64,000 nt of DNA, taken from contig CM033397.1 in NCBI GenBank assembly GCA_019426215.1, positions 25,980,480 to 26,044,479 of the forward strand. Direction: 5' to 3'. Both the position numbers and the translations under genes were made by a program. The DNA is from Buddleja alternifolia (lineage: Eukaryota; Streptophyta; Magnoliopsida; Lamiales; Scrophulariaceae). How positions within the stretch are numbered: position 1 is the first letter of the stretch; each line of letters opens with the position of its first letter. This document shows, piece after piece, positions 1-11,037 of this stretch. The notes under the pieces are model-generated. The model searched no databases. It was not told where the DNA came from and saw only the letters and a program-made list of their open reading frames with translations.

Positions 1-1930
1 GTTGCAAAATTATTGGAACCAGAGAAAAATTCGCTTTATTCTTGACTGAAATTGGATGACAATGACTATTGGTATTCACTGGATCTTGCTTGCAAAAAAT
101 GTGAAGAATCCACTTAGTAATTCAATTTAAAATTAGTAACAATGGAGATAAACTTCAATTATGCTTAATGCAGATCCGTTGACACGATTTTTGGGTTCGA
201 TCTAATTATAAGTTTTTTTTGGGTCCAAATTAGTGACATTGCATTTAATCAATACAAGATAGAAGCATAAAATGTATTTCGTCCGCATACTTACTACAGG
301 AGATGAAGGCTTTAGTGACAAATAAAAACCAGTCTGAAACCAAATATTGGATAATGTCACTGACAATGTATTCAGTCTCAGATTAGAGATGAATTAGATC
401 AACTAATATGACATTGTCTCGATTTCATAAATTTATACCAGATAAAAAGTTCGTGGTGAATAAGGATTGAAAGCAGAGACAAATTAATGTTTTCTTTGAC
501 CACGTATCGAGACAGAAATATTCTATCTCAACGTTTCAAATGTGAAACATAATTGAGAGAGAAATAAAAATTCCAATTACATCTTTATTCTGAGACAAAA
601 TATGAGATATAATATGAAATTAAATTTTTATCTTGATTCAGTGATGGAATTACATAAGGAATTCGAATTTAAATATCATCTATTGCTGAGATGAAAATAG
701 AGACGACGAGTCACATTAGAAATTTTATTTTGTTCCTATCTCATTTTAATCAATTTTCTGTTACAAACACTGTCCCTAATTTTCCATCACTAAATGAAGA
801 GAGAAAATTTGACATTGGTTGCATCTTTCAGCTTGAAAATGAAGCAAATGTGGCCCAATCTAAGAGTTTGTAGTCACCTTATAGTTTCGAAATGGTAGTT
901 ATACGAGCTAAAATGAGAGTATGGCTTTGGACTTAGCTAACATGCTGAGAATAATGGTCTGCTGCCGTGGTATCTGAATATCTTTAGCATTGGTTTTGTG
1001 AAGTCTAATGTGATGGAAAGGTTGCTCTTCTTTGGCGGCTGAATATGCAACTTGTCAAGGTTTAGAAGATCAATTTTGTTGAAATAGATGGCATCACCCT
1101 CAATTCGGCGTCCCACTAAGGTTTGGATATAAGAGACGGGGGACTTCCTTTCCTCAGTAACTGCATATGCTTGAACTTCCATTTGAACTATGATAAATAT
1201 TGACAAATTAAGGTTTTACACAGGATTCAAAATGGCATGGATTGCTTTTCAAACAATTTTATTAATAAAAAGTGTATTTTGAGTGATTTAAACAGAACGG
1301 AAATGTCTTATCGATTTTACACAAAATTGAAACAACATCTGCCTTGTTGTTTCTCTATTGCTGATGATTGTCACAACTAATGTGGGCGCATGGTTTGCTT
1401 TTCTTTGAAATTAATATAACAACAAACTAATCAATAAAATGAATTGATAAGGCGAGACACAACACATAAATTTACGTTTTGATGAAATTAGAGATGGAAT
1501 GTCAAATGAATTTTTTTTGTTACTTCCATCTCAATTCCTGCTTCTGATTTCATCTCAAAGTTTTTTTCTTTATGAATTTAAAAACTATTATAATTTTAAT
1601 CTCAATTTCCGATCTTCTATCTCAATTTTTATTTTCCAAATTAGGACACACAATTAAAACTTATTATAATTTTTAGTAAAAGTCTCATTATTCAATGAAT
1701 TGTGCCATAATTCATTAGATTTTAACAACTTAGTATTTTTGCATCTCTTTTTTTAAGTTATTTTTCCGATATCTAGATTCTCACATTATGTTCTTCCAAT
1801 TTAAGTATAAACTTCTTTATTGGTTTAAAAATTTAATATTGCATGAGAAGATACAATTATTTGGTTTCTTGAAGCCCAATTCTTAAAACAGCAAGTCTTT
1901 TAAGATGTAAAGATGAAATTATTGAACATC
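1..1930. repeat. Local duplication unit, copy 1
   Basis: This stretch recurs almost unchanged at 4640-6570 and partly at 3246-4690. The offsets are about 3242 and 4639 bases. The shared start reads as 'ttgcaaaattattggaacc' and the shared end is near 'gatgaaattattgaacatc'. It is AT-rich and I find no transposon termini, flanking target duplication or recognisable protein domain. A 60-codon plus-strand ORF (691-873) is found in all three copies and an 89-codon minus-strand ORF in copies 1 and 3; conservation between such young copies says little about coding. The unit starts at or before the window edge. It is best described as a recent segmental duplication around the protease inhibitor locus. 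Confidence 0.85.
937..1206 (-). CDS. Hypothetical 89-residue ORF in duplication copy 1
   Basis: I do not recognise this product. The ORF runs from an in-frame ATG; a second ATG nine codons in (MEVQAY) is an alternative start. It has no signal peptide, no membrane segment and no cysteine motif. The counterpart at 5576-5845 differs at about two residues (G to R and K to R), so the frame stayed open after duplication, but the copies are too similar for that to be strong evidence of selection. Copy 2 has lost it. It may be an isolated exon of a longer gene or a chance ORF. Confidence 0.25.
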   Translation of the reverse strand: MSIFIIVQMEVQAYAVTEERKSPVSYIQTLVGRRIEGDAIYFNKIDLLNLDKLHIQPPKKSNLSITLDFTKPMLKIFRYHGSRPLFSAC

Positions 1931-1931
1931 A

Positions 1932-1933
1932 TT

Positions 1934-1966
<33 letters not shown>

Positions 1967-1984
1967 ATATATATATATATATTT
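1932..1984. repeat. (TA)n(TG)n microsatellite
   Basis: A run of alternating TA, then TG, then TA dinucleotides. It marks the exact end of the similarity between copy 1 and copy 3 of the upstream duplication unit: copy 3 continues into unrelated sequence at the equivalent point. About 540 bases of unremarkable AT-rich DNA follow before the protease inhibitor gene. Confidence 0.9.
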
Positions 1985-2522
1985 AAATTAATATATATGA
2001 CTGGTCGTTTTAATTTTGTAATTAAAACAAAGTTTTTGTTTTTATAAAAAATGTGTTTGTTTATACTTTCCATTTAATCTTGCTATGTGTACTATTACTC
2101 ATAAATCTTACTATCCCTTTTTCAATTTTGGGAAGTGTATTTCAAATTCTGGTATTTACAAAATAAAAGTTTTGCACAAGATCTCAAAAAAGCACAGAAT
2201 GCTTTTTAGGCTATCTTGTCAAACGTAAGGGTGTTTCAGTGATTTAAGTATAATTCAAGGGTCCTATGAATTTCACAAAACAAAGAAACAATATGGACCA
2301 TATGTTCGATCAAAATTAGTTGAACCAATATGGGTGCATGGGTTGCAATTCTGAACAAATTATATAACAATAAACAAATAAATAAAATAAATTGAAAAGG
2401 CAATGTAAAACACATTATGGTAATATTTATTCTTATTGGATTGGCTTCAAATCTTGAGAATCACAAAGTCTCGGTAATTCCACACACTTTACTTTTATTT
2501 ATTGCCCATAAATTCATTACTA

Positions 2523-2906
2523 TTATCCCACCATGGGCACACGGGTGACTTTTCCATTTTCATCAAGAAAAACATAGACGCGGTTGCAACAAAAGTTTTC
2601 TAACCATCCAAAACCTTTCTTCACGAACTCAACAGTCACAATTGGGTTTTCATTCTCTATTATTGCCTTTGCTTGTTGCGCATCCTTGCCAACTAAGTTG
2701 GGCCATATGAATTTGTGTCCTGAAAAAAAGAACACAAGTATGAATACAACTTCATATAATCTTTACAGTGTTGCATGAAGATAAATAAATTGAAGAGGAA
2801 TGAACAAGAGAATGAGAGAAGAGGACTAATAATCACCTCTGGCACAACATTTACGACTCTCGCACCCAAAACTGTCGCATGGGGAATAAGGAACCGTTCG
2901 AGACAT
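2523..2906 (-). CDS. Potato inhibitor I family serine protease inhibitor, two exons
   Basis: Predicted small inhibitor of subtilisin/chymotrypsin-type serine proteases (potato inhibitor I, MEROPS I13), a family used in defence against insects and microbes. Exon 1 is 2837-2906 (23 codons plus one base). A good donor (GAG|GTGATT) and a pyrimidine-rich acceptor ending CAG join it in frame to exon 2 at 2523-2719, giving 88 residues. That two-exon design and length are usual for the family. Visible signatures are WPNLVGKDAQQAK, IIENENP, CNRVYVFLDENG and the C-terminal VPMVG. Oddities: aligned on family members, the reactive loop reads GFGWLENF, which places Glu at P1, and Cys replaces the Arg that normally braces the loop. 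Exon 1 carries four Cys. No signal peptide is obvious. The gene lies between two copies of the local duplication. Confidence 0.8.
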
Positions 2907-2940
2907 TTCTTTGTCTTGTCTGAATGATGTTGCTCTTCGT

Positions 2941-2950
2941 TATATTTATA
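2941..2950 (-). promoter_or_regulatory. TATA box of the protease inhibitor gene
   Basis: On the minus strand this reads TATAAATATA, 35 bases upstream of the chosen ATG. That spacing implies a 5' leader of only about ten bases. It supports the exon 1 start and suggests the gene kept a core promoter. Confidence 0.55.
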
Positions 2951-3245
2951 GATTTAAGTCACCACAGAATGGCATTATTTATAGTCTTGTTAGCTAGATG
3001 TCTTTAATAGTAAACATAATCTAGTCGACGAATTCTTCCAATATATCACTAAAATTATATGAACACTTTCTAGATTTTGGAAATAATTGCATAGATGGAT
3101 GGAGTTTAATAAGGGAAGGCTAGCTAGATACACGAAATATTAATCTTGATTTGTCAAATCTTGATAAGTCCACCAAATTTATTAATCATTTTTTTGAATC
3201 AGATTTTCTCCTATACCTGAGCAAATAATATTACGCATATTCTTG

Positions 3246-4690
3246 TTGCAAAATTATTGGAACCAGAGAAAAATTCGCTTTATTCTTGACTGAAATTGGA
3301 TGACAATGACTATTGGTATTCACTGGATCTTGCTTGCAAAAAATGTGAAGAATCCACTTAGTAATTCAATTTAAAATTAGTAACAATGGAGATAAACTTC
3401 AATTATGCTTAATGCAGATCCGTTGACACGATTTTTGGGTTCGATCTAATTATAAGTTTTTTTTGGGTCAAATTATTAGTGACATTGCTTTAATCAATAC
3501 AAGATAGAAGCATAAAATGTATTTCGTCCGCTTACTTACTACAGGAGATGAAGGCTTTAGTGACAAATAAAAACCAGTCTGAAACCAAATATTGGATAAT
3601 GTCACTACAATGTATTCAGTCTCAGATTAGAGATGAAAGATCAACTAATATGACATTGTCTCGATTTCATAAATTTATACCAGATAAAAAGTTCGTGGTG
3701 AATAAGGATTGAAAGCAGAGACAAATTAATGTTTTCTTTGACCACGTATCGAGACAGAAATATTCTATCTCAATGTTTCAAATGTGAAACATAATTGAGA
3801 GAGAAATAAAAATTCCAATTACATCTTTATTCTGAGACAAAATATGAGATATAATATGAAATTAAATTTTTATCTTGATTCAGTGATGGAATTACATAAG
3901 GAATTCGAATTTAAATATCATCTATTGCTGAGATGAAAATAGAGACGACGAGTCACATTAGAAATTTTATTTTGTTCCTATCTCATTTTAATCAATTTTC
4001 TGTTACAAACACTGTCCCTAATTTTCCATCACTAAATGAAGAGAGAAAATTTGACATTGGTTGCATCTTTCAGCTTGAAAATGAAGCAAATGTGGCCCAA
4101 TCTAAGAGTTTGTAGTCACCTCGACATGGTATTATACGAGCTAAAATGAGAGTATATTAGAACATGCTTAATGGCTAGATCTGAATATGCATTGGTTTTG
4201 TGAAGTCTAATGTGATGGAAAGGTTGCTCTTCTTTGGCGGCTGATAGCAACTTGTCAAGGTGGATGTTGAGTTTAATTCGGCGTCCCAAGGTTTGATATA
4301 AGAGCTAGCTAACTGCATATGCACGAACTATGATTATTGATTAAGGTTTTACTTCAAAATGGCATGGATTGCTCAAATCTTGAGTGATTTAAACTGTCTT
4401 ATCCACAAAATTGAAACAACATCTGCCTTGTTGTTTCTCTATTGCTGATGATTGTCAAACTTGTATGGTAAATCATTTTGAATTGAATAAATTTACAGAT
4501 TGTTCTTCCATATACCTGAGCAAATAAAAACTATTATATCTCAATACTTCTATCTCAATTTTTATTTTCCAAATTAGCATAAAACTTATTATAATTTTTA
4601 GTAAAAGTCTTGTTGCAAAGTATTATTGTTATTTTTCCGAACCAGAGAAAAATTCATGCAATTATATTCTTGAAGTCTGATGTAAAGATG
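3246..4690. repeat. Local duplication unit, copy 2 (scrambled after 4118)
   Basis: 3246-4117 is a clean, near-identical copy of 1-876. From 4118 to about 4690 the sequence alternates every few to few tens of bases between two other stretches: one like 876-1930 and one like 2940-3245 or the head of the unit. Examples are 'tggatg...gagttta' beside 'aattcggcgtccc', and 'cttgttgcaaag' followed by 'ttatttttccga' then 'accagagaaaaattc'. Ordinary mutation does not produce this pattern. It looks like a consensus forced through two repeat paths of different length, so gene content here should not be trusted. Confidence 0.75.
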
Positions 4691-6570
4691 AATTGGATGA
4701 CAATGACTATTGGTATTCACTGGATCTTGCTTGCAAAAAATGTGAAGAATCCACTTAGTAATTCAATTTAAAATTAGTAACAATGGAGATAAACTTCAAT
4801 TATGCTTAATGCAGATCTGTTGACACGATTTTTGGGTTCAATCTAATTATAAGTTTTTTTTGGGCCAAATTATTAGTGACATTGCTTTAATCAATACAAG
4901 ATAGAAGCATAAAATGTATTTCGTCCGCATACTTACTACAGGAGATGAGGGCTTTAGTGACAAATAAAAACCAGTCTGAAACCAAAGATTGGATAATATC
5001 ACTACAATGTATTCAGTCTCAGATTAGAGATGAAAGATCAACTAATATGACATTGTCTCGATTTCATAAATTTATACCAGATAAAAAGTTCGTGGTGAAT
5101 AAGGATTGAAAGCAGAGACAAATTAATGTTTTCTTTGACCACGTATCGAGACAGTAATATTCTATCTCAACGTTTCAAATGTGAAACATAATTGAGAGGG
5201 AAATAAAAATTCCAATTACATCTTTATTCTGAGACAAAATATGAGATCTAATATGAAATTAAATTTTTATCTTGATTCAGTGATGGAATTACATAAGGAA
5301 TTCGAATTTAAATATCATCTATTGCTGAGATGAAAATAGAGACGACGAGTCACATTAGAAATTTTATTTTGTTCCTATCTCATTTTAATCAATTTTCTGT
5401 TACAAACACTGTCCCTAATTTTCCATCAGTAAATGAAGAGAGAAAATTTGACATTGGTTGCATCTTTCAGCTTGAAAACGAAGCAAATGTGGCCCAATCT
5501 AAGAGTTTGTAGTCACCTTGTAGTTTCGACATGGTAGTTATACGAGCTAAAATGAGAGTATAGCTTCGGACTTAGCTAACATGCTGAGAATAATGGCCTG
5601 CTGCCATGGTATCTGAATATCTTTAGCATTGGTTTTGTGAAGTCTAATGTGATGGAAAGGTTGCTCCTCTTTGGCGGCTGAATATGCAACTTGTCAAGGT
5701 TTAGAAGATCAATTTTGTTGAAATAGATGGCATCACCCTCAATTCGGCGTCTCACTAAGGTTTGGATATAAGAGACGGGGGACTTCCTTTCCTCAGTAAC
5801 TGCATATGCCTGAACTTCCATTTGAACTATGATAAATATTGACAAATTAAGGTTTTACACAGGATTCAAAATGGCCTGGATTGCTTTTCAAACAATTTTA
5901 TTAATAAAAAGTGAATTTTGAGTGATTTAAACAGAACGGAAATGTCTTATCTATTTTACACAAAATTGAAACAACATCTGCCTTGTTGTTTCTCTATTGC
6001 TGATGATTGTCACAACTAATGTGGGCGCATGGTTTGCTTTTCTTTGAAATTAATATAACAACAAACTAATCAATAAAATGAATTGATAAGGCGAGACACA
6101 ACACATAAATTTACGTTTTGATGAAATTAGAGATGGAATGTCAAATGAATTTTTTTTGTTACTTCCATCTCAATTCCTGCTTCTGATTTCATCTCAAAGT
6201 TTTTTTCTTTATGAATTTAAAAACTATTATAATTTTAATCTCAATTTCCGATCTTCTATCTCAATTTTTATTTTCCAAATTAGGACACACAATTAAAACT
6301 TATTATAATTTTTAGTAAAAGTCTCATTATTCAATTGAATTGTGCCATAATTCATTAGATTTTAACAACTTAGTATTTTTGCATCTCTTTTTTTAAGTTA
6401 TTTTTCCGATATCTAGATTCTCACATTATGTTCTTCCAATTTAAGTATAAACTTCTTTATTGGTCTAAAAATTTAATATTGCATGAGAAGATACAATTAT
6501 TTGGTTTCTTGAAGCCCAATTCTTAAAACAGCATGTCTTTTAAGATATAAAGATGAAATTATTGAACATC
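4640..6570. repeat. Local duplication unit, copy 3
   Basis: Near-identical to 1-1930 over its length, including the 60-codon plus ORF (5330-5512) and the 89-codon minus ORF (5576-5845). Similarity stops at about 6570, where copy 1 enters its TA/TG microsatellite and copy 3 continues into 'ttttggtatgactttcg'. From there to 6958 I see only AT-rich DNA with a 77-codon plus ORF (6553-6786) of no recognisable family. Confidence 0.85.
5576..5845 (-). CDS. Hypothetical 89-residue ORF in duplication copy 3
   Basis: Counterpart of the ORF at 937-1206 with about two residue changes. No recognisable domain. The upstream region contains no obvious TATA box at a sensible distance. It could be an exon of an unidentified gene; a transcript would be needed to call it real. 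Confidence 0.25.
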   Translation of the reverse strand: MSIFIIVQMEVQAYAVTEERKSPVSYIQTLVRRRIEGDAIYFNKIDLLNLDKLHIQPPKRSNLSITLDFTKPMLKIFRYHGSRPLFSAC

Positions 6571-6958
6571 ATTTATTTTGGTATGACTTTCGTCATTTCC
6601 AATGGATTTTGGTCGGAACATGCAAATTTTCGGGGGCAAAATGGTAAGATTCAAGTTTATTTATTGCAATTTAGTCCTTTTTTACACTTTAATTACTTAA
6701 AATTTGAGAAAAAAATGTATGTTTTTTGGGAAAAAATGAAGTCTCCTTTCAATTTCAAATGTCTTCTCTCTTCTTTATTTTTATAAAGTTTTCTTTATTG
6801 CTCTCTATATTCATGGTATTTGAATTTTTAATTTATTTTTGAGAATTTAAGAGTCTCAAAATGGACTCAATATTAACACAATAATCATTTCTCATCTTCC
6901 ATTATTTTCTATTTATTTTCGATCCCATAGGTTTAATGTTCAATTCTAATATGTGTTC

Positions 6959-7409
6959 TGTTGGGGAAATTCTCTCAAATGATCCAGAATGAATAAGAAA
7001 ATAAGGAAAACGAATTGGGCTATTCGTATTACTTAAGATAATTTCTTAAGAACAATAATTTCCCCATTATGCAGGTGCTTCTCGGAAAATATGATTGTTC
7101 CCAAGATACAAGGCTAAACACCAAATTCTATTTTATAGACTGAACTCTACAAATAGATACACCTATCACCCCTTATGGATTTGAGTAGAAGAACGTAAAA
7201 GAAAGAAATATGCCAAAGGATAAATTATTTTGTGTAGTTAAAAGAAGGCAAAGAATTATTTTTATTTTTCTTCTGGCAGAGGGTTTCTCTTAATTTTATA
7301 TCCTCCTTCGACAAAACAACTGAAACAACAATTTAACGACTATATTTTTAATTGTTTTCTATTTTAATATTCCCTCTCATTGTATTTCGAAAATTAATAA
7401 ATTCCAACA
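6959..7409. mobile_element. Solo LTR (451 bp), target duplication TGTTC
   Basis: Begins TGTTGGGGAAATT and ends AATTCCAACA, the inverted TG...CA termini of an LTR. It is flanked by the perfect 5-bp direct repeat TGTTC (6954-6958 and 7410-7414). There is no internal retroelement sequence, so it is a solo LTR left by recombination between the two LTRs of an element whose family cannot be told. It is unrelated to the 1.7 kb LTR family further right. Confidence 0.85.
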
Positions 7410-7562
7410 TGTTCCATCATTTTCTCTTCTACCGGGTAGGAGCTCTTTGACTCTTTCTTCGTTTGAATTTGAATTTTTATTTTCATTAGATTGTCTTTTC
7501 AATTCCTATATTTTTTTTATATTAGTCATATTCCATCTTCTTCTATCTGTTTTTATTCCTCA

Positions 7563-7721
7563 TGTTAGATTGGTAAATCCCCGTAGGAAACTTTGTATTA
7601 CACATAAGCCTATATACAATTACAAGAGTATTGGAGTACAAGGCAACCTATACTAGAATAAGGAAAAAGATATACAATGAAATATAATATAGAAACATAA
7701 AATACGTAACCTATCTAACAC
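7563..7721 (-). repeat. C1 3' LTR
   Basis: 159 bp with termini TGTTAGAT...ATCTAACA, a perfect 8-base inverted terminal match. It pairs with 12186-12344. It directly abuts the polypurine tract and, on the outside, the CCTCA target duplication. Confidence 0.9.
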
Positions 7722-7730
7722 TCCCCCGCA
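7722..7730 (-). promoter_or_regulatory. C1 polypurine tract
   Basis: On the minus strand this reads GCGGGGGAG immediately before the 3' LTR, the expected plus-strand DNA primer site. Its side of the element fixes the orientation as minus. Confidence 0.85.
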
Positions 7731-9319
7731 GTCAAAACAGGAGCTTCTCGAATGTTGAGACTGGACCGAAAGTCTAAAAATAATGGAGACGGAAGGCCTT
7801 TGGTGAAGATATCGGCAAACTGATGAGATGACGGAACATGTAAAACACGAACTTCACCCAAGGCAACTCGTTCACGTACAAAATGAATATCTATTTCAAT
7901 ATGTCTAGTGCGTTGGTGCTGTAGAGGATTTGAGGCCATAAAGATGGAGCTAATATTATCACAATAAACAAGAGTGGCACGAGAAAGGGGACAACGTAAC
8001 TCAAACAAAAGATTGCGAAGCTACGAAGTTTCGGCGACTGCATTGACGATACCACGATATTCAGCTTCAGCACTGGATCAATTGACGACCAAGAAATAAG
8101 ATTATCATCTAAAAAGACACAGTAACCCAAAGTGGACCGCCTAGTGTCAGGGCAACCAGCCTAGTCGGCATTGGAGTAGGCAATGAGACTTGAAGAAGCG
8201 GAATGACGAAGGTGAAGACAATAAGACAGAGTACTTTGAAGATAGCGAAGAATTCGTTTAAAGGCATTAAAATGTGGCATTCGAGGTCATGCATAAAGAG
8301 GAAAATTTGTTGAACCGCATAAGTGATGTCGGGACGAGTGATGGTAAGGTACTGTGAAGCACCAGCCAAACTACGATAGAGAGTAGGATTAGGAACAAGA
8401 GTACCGGAAGAGGGAAGTTTAGATTTGGTGTCCACGGGAGTCGCGCAGGGGTTGGGAGCAGACATGGATGCACATTCAAGGATTTCACGAGTGAACTTTT
8501 ATTGAGAAAGGTGAAGACTCGAGGAAGAACGCGAGACAGAAATGCCAAGGAAATAATGAAGGGATCCAAGGTTCGTCATAGAGAATTCAGATGAAAAAAG
8601 CCGTGTAAGGTGGTAGAAAAGAGATAGAGATGAGGCAGTTAAGATAATTTCATCGACGTATAGAAAAAGATATGCAGTGTGAGTGGATCTATGAAGAGTA
8701 AAGAGACAAGTGTCATACTTGCTGCTAACAAAACCTAAGAAAGAAATGTAAGACGTGAAACGATGATATCAAGCTCGAAGGGCTTGTTTAAGGCCATAAA
8801 GCGCTTTCTTGAGATGGTAGACGTGATTAAGCAAAGAAGGATAAAAAAAGCCGGGTCGTTGTTTCATGAAAACAGTTTCGGAAAGATGGCCATGAAGAAA
8901 AGCATTTTTTACATCTAATTGGTGAATGGGCTAGGAACGAGAGATAGCGAGACTCAAAACAGTGAGAATAGTTGCTGGTTTAACGACGGGACTGAAAGTT
9001 TCATCGTAGTCGAGACCAGGCTAGTGAGAAAACCCTTGAGCAACCAATCGAGCTTTGTAGTGCCCAAGGGAACCATCAGATCGAAATATATGGTGAAAAA
9101 TTCCTTTCGAACTGACAATGTTAGCATTAGGGGGCAAGAGACGAGATCACAAGTACCATTGGAGTGTAAAGTCGAAAGCTCGGCTTCCATGGCAACTTTC
9201 CATGATGGATCTTGAAGAGCTTGAGAATAAGTACGGGGAAGAGGAGAGAGAGCGGTGGAAAGATAGAGATTAAGAAATTTGCGGGGACAAAGTATGCTAG
9301 ATTTTGAGTGAGTGATCAT
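7731..9319 (-). pseudogene. C1 reverse transcriptase and RNase H (degenerate)
   Basis: Fragments in several frames. The RT start (SWKVAMEAELSTL) lies near 9319-8954. The palm catalytic motif, normally YVDD, reads YVDE near 8660, so one catalytic Asp has become Glu. The later RT region has SLAGASQYLTITRPDITYAVQ (8465-8109). RNase H keeps LVYCDN, QHQRTRHIEIDIHFVRE and HQFADIFTKGL (8008-7731). Copia RT normally needs both Asp, and the frame is broken many times, so no active enzyme is expected. Confidence 0.85.
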
Positions 9320-9329
9320 GGTGTATTCA

Positions 9330-10100
9330 TTAGGCGAGTGGTGTTAGAGCGGGAGGCAGAGAAGGCGGAGCAGGTGTGGGTAAAGGCGAAGACGAGCCAT
9401 GTAGGATGGCTTGTTGAATTGAAGCTAGCGGATCATCATCATCATCAGGTGTTAGCAAGGTGTAATCAGCAGGTGGTAGCGTTTGATGGAAGGAAGAGTA
9501 AGGAATGATAGATTCATTGAAAACTACGTGACGAGAGAGAATGATTTTGTTAGAGGAAAGATCAAGACAACAATAGCCAGGGTGGTGGATAGGATAATCT
9601 AGAAAGATACATGCTGTAGAACGAGGAGAATTTTTTTTAGGAGAAGTAGCAGCGAGATTTGGATAACATAAACAACCAAAAATGCGTAGATGGGAATAGG
9701 AAAGAATAGTGTTATAGAGGAACTCGAAAGGCGTACGAAGAGAAAGAGTGCTTGTAGGAAAAAGGTTAAGAAGGTGAGTCGCCATGTGGAGGGCCTCGAC
9801 CCAAAAAGTTGGAGGGAATTGATCTTGAAAAAGAAGAGTGAAAACGATATTGTTGATAGAGCGTAGAGTACGTTCAGCTTTACCATTTTGTTGAGAGGTG
9901 TGTGGGCAAGAAAAACGAAATTGAATTCCATGAGCATCGAAGAAAGTTCGAAAGTCTGTGTTGTCAAACTCCCATCCGTGGTCACATTGAAAAGTTTTAA
10001 TATTGGAATTAAATTGAGATTTTATGTAAGTGTGAAAATTATGAAAAACCTTAAAAACCTCAGATTTATGACGAAACGGAAAAACCCATAAAAATGTGAA
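9330..10100 (-). pseudogene. C1 integrase (degenerate)
   Basis: Two overlapping frames give the core and C-terminal part of a copia integrase. Visible are CDHGWEFDN-like and HTSQQNGKAERTL-like motifs (around 10000-9870, frameshifted) and then HLRIFGCLCYPNL (about 9680). The core has a frameshift near 9790. It would catalyse insertion of the cDNA; this copy cannot. Confidence 0.75.
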
Positions 10101-10359
10101 AAATCATCAAGAAATATAAGATAATAGCATAAACCACTAGGGCTAATAATAGGAGATGTCCACAAGTTGGAATGAATAGTTTCAAAAGTATGAGAAGTGC
10201 GAGAAATAGAATTACTAAAGGGAAGAAGGCAATGCTTGCCTAGTTGAAAAGCATGACATAAATCATTAAAATTATTTTTACATGGAATAAAATTACGAGA
10301 AACTAAAAATGTAAAAACAAGACTCCAGGTTGGCCAAGACGACAGTGCCAGTTGACGGG

Positions 10360-10760
10360 TCAGATGGCGGCGAGACTGATGGCGATGGAGGAGAGATTAG
10401 TAGCAAAAAAAAGAACCAGATAAAAATCACCTTGACTCTCACTGTGAAAAAGAGTGTTGCCCGTGGGAAGGTACTTCACAGAGAAACCAAAAGGATCAAA
10501 CTTAACGAAACAATTATTTTCTTTTGTAAACTGACGAATAGAAATAAGATTTTTTGCTATATGAGGAGACAGGAGAACATTATTGAGATTAATAGAAGAA
10601 GAAACAGAGGGAAAAGGTGTATGACCAATATGAGAGACAAGCATTACAGCACCATTAGCAACCATAATATATTTTGATAATTCACAAGGTACGTTAAACT
10701 TAAGATTACCTGAATGAGAGGTCATGTGGTTACTAGCTTCGGAATTCATATATCAGTTGT
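10360..10760 (-). pseudogene. C1 aspartic protease with mutated catalytic motif
   Basis: Retropepsin-like region of a copia polyprotein. The motif expected as W-x-x-DSGASNHMT appears as stop-Y-M-NSEASNHMT at about 10755-10715: Trp became TGA, catalytic Asp became Asn (AAT) and Gly became Glu (GAA). All three changes are G to A on the coding strand. The downstream HIGHTPFPS and LLSPHIAKNLISIRQF are typical of the protease/GAG-pre-integrase junction. The 10100-10360 stretch is GAG-pre-integrase remnant. Confidence 0.8.
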
Positions 10761-11037
10761 CGTCCGATTTCTGAACCTACAAAGTGGAAAAAAGAGAAGC
10801 CAAATATGTGAGTTGGGCAGTGGTGGTAGTGAAGCCCGAATGTGGAGAAGGAGGGTGAGAATATGTGGCCTGCTGAAATTGGTTTCCAAGCTGATTCAGT
10901 TGCCAAACTGAAATTGGTTGCTGAGGCCCAGTAGCGTGAGTGTATGGCTGTCCAGGTGAGTGAGAGATGAAGTTATTTGTCCCATGTGGGAAGTGCGCTG
11001 CTGGTGACGAAAAAACAGTAGGAGGGGACCCCAAAGT

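Noticed and set aside
691..873. 60-codon plus-strand ORF present in all three local repeats
   Set aside because: No domain, no promoter seen, and the copies are too alike for conservation to mean anything.
1932..1984. TA/TG run as a regulatory or recombination site
   Set aside because: It coincides with the duplication breakpoint, but simple repeats are frequent here and nothing more supports a role.
9308..9508. Charged plus-strand ORF over the C1 integrase/RT junction
   Set aside because: Antisense shadow of the copia polyprotein.
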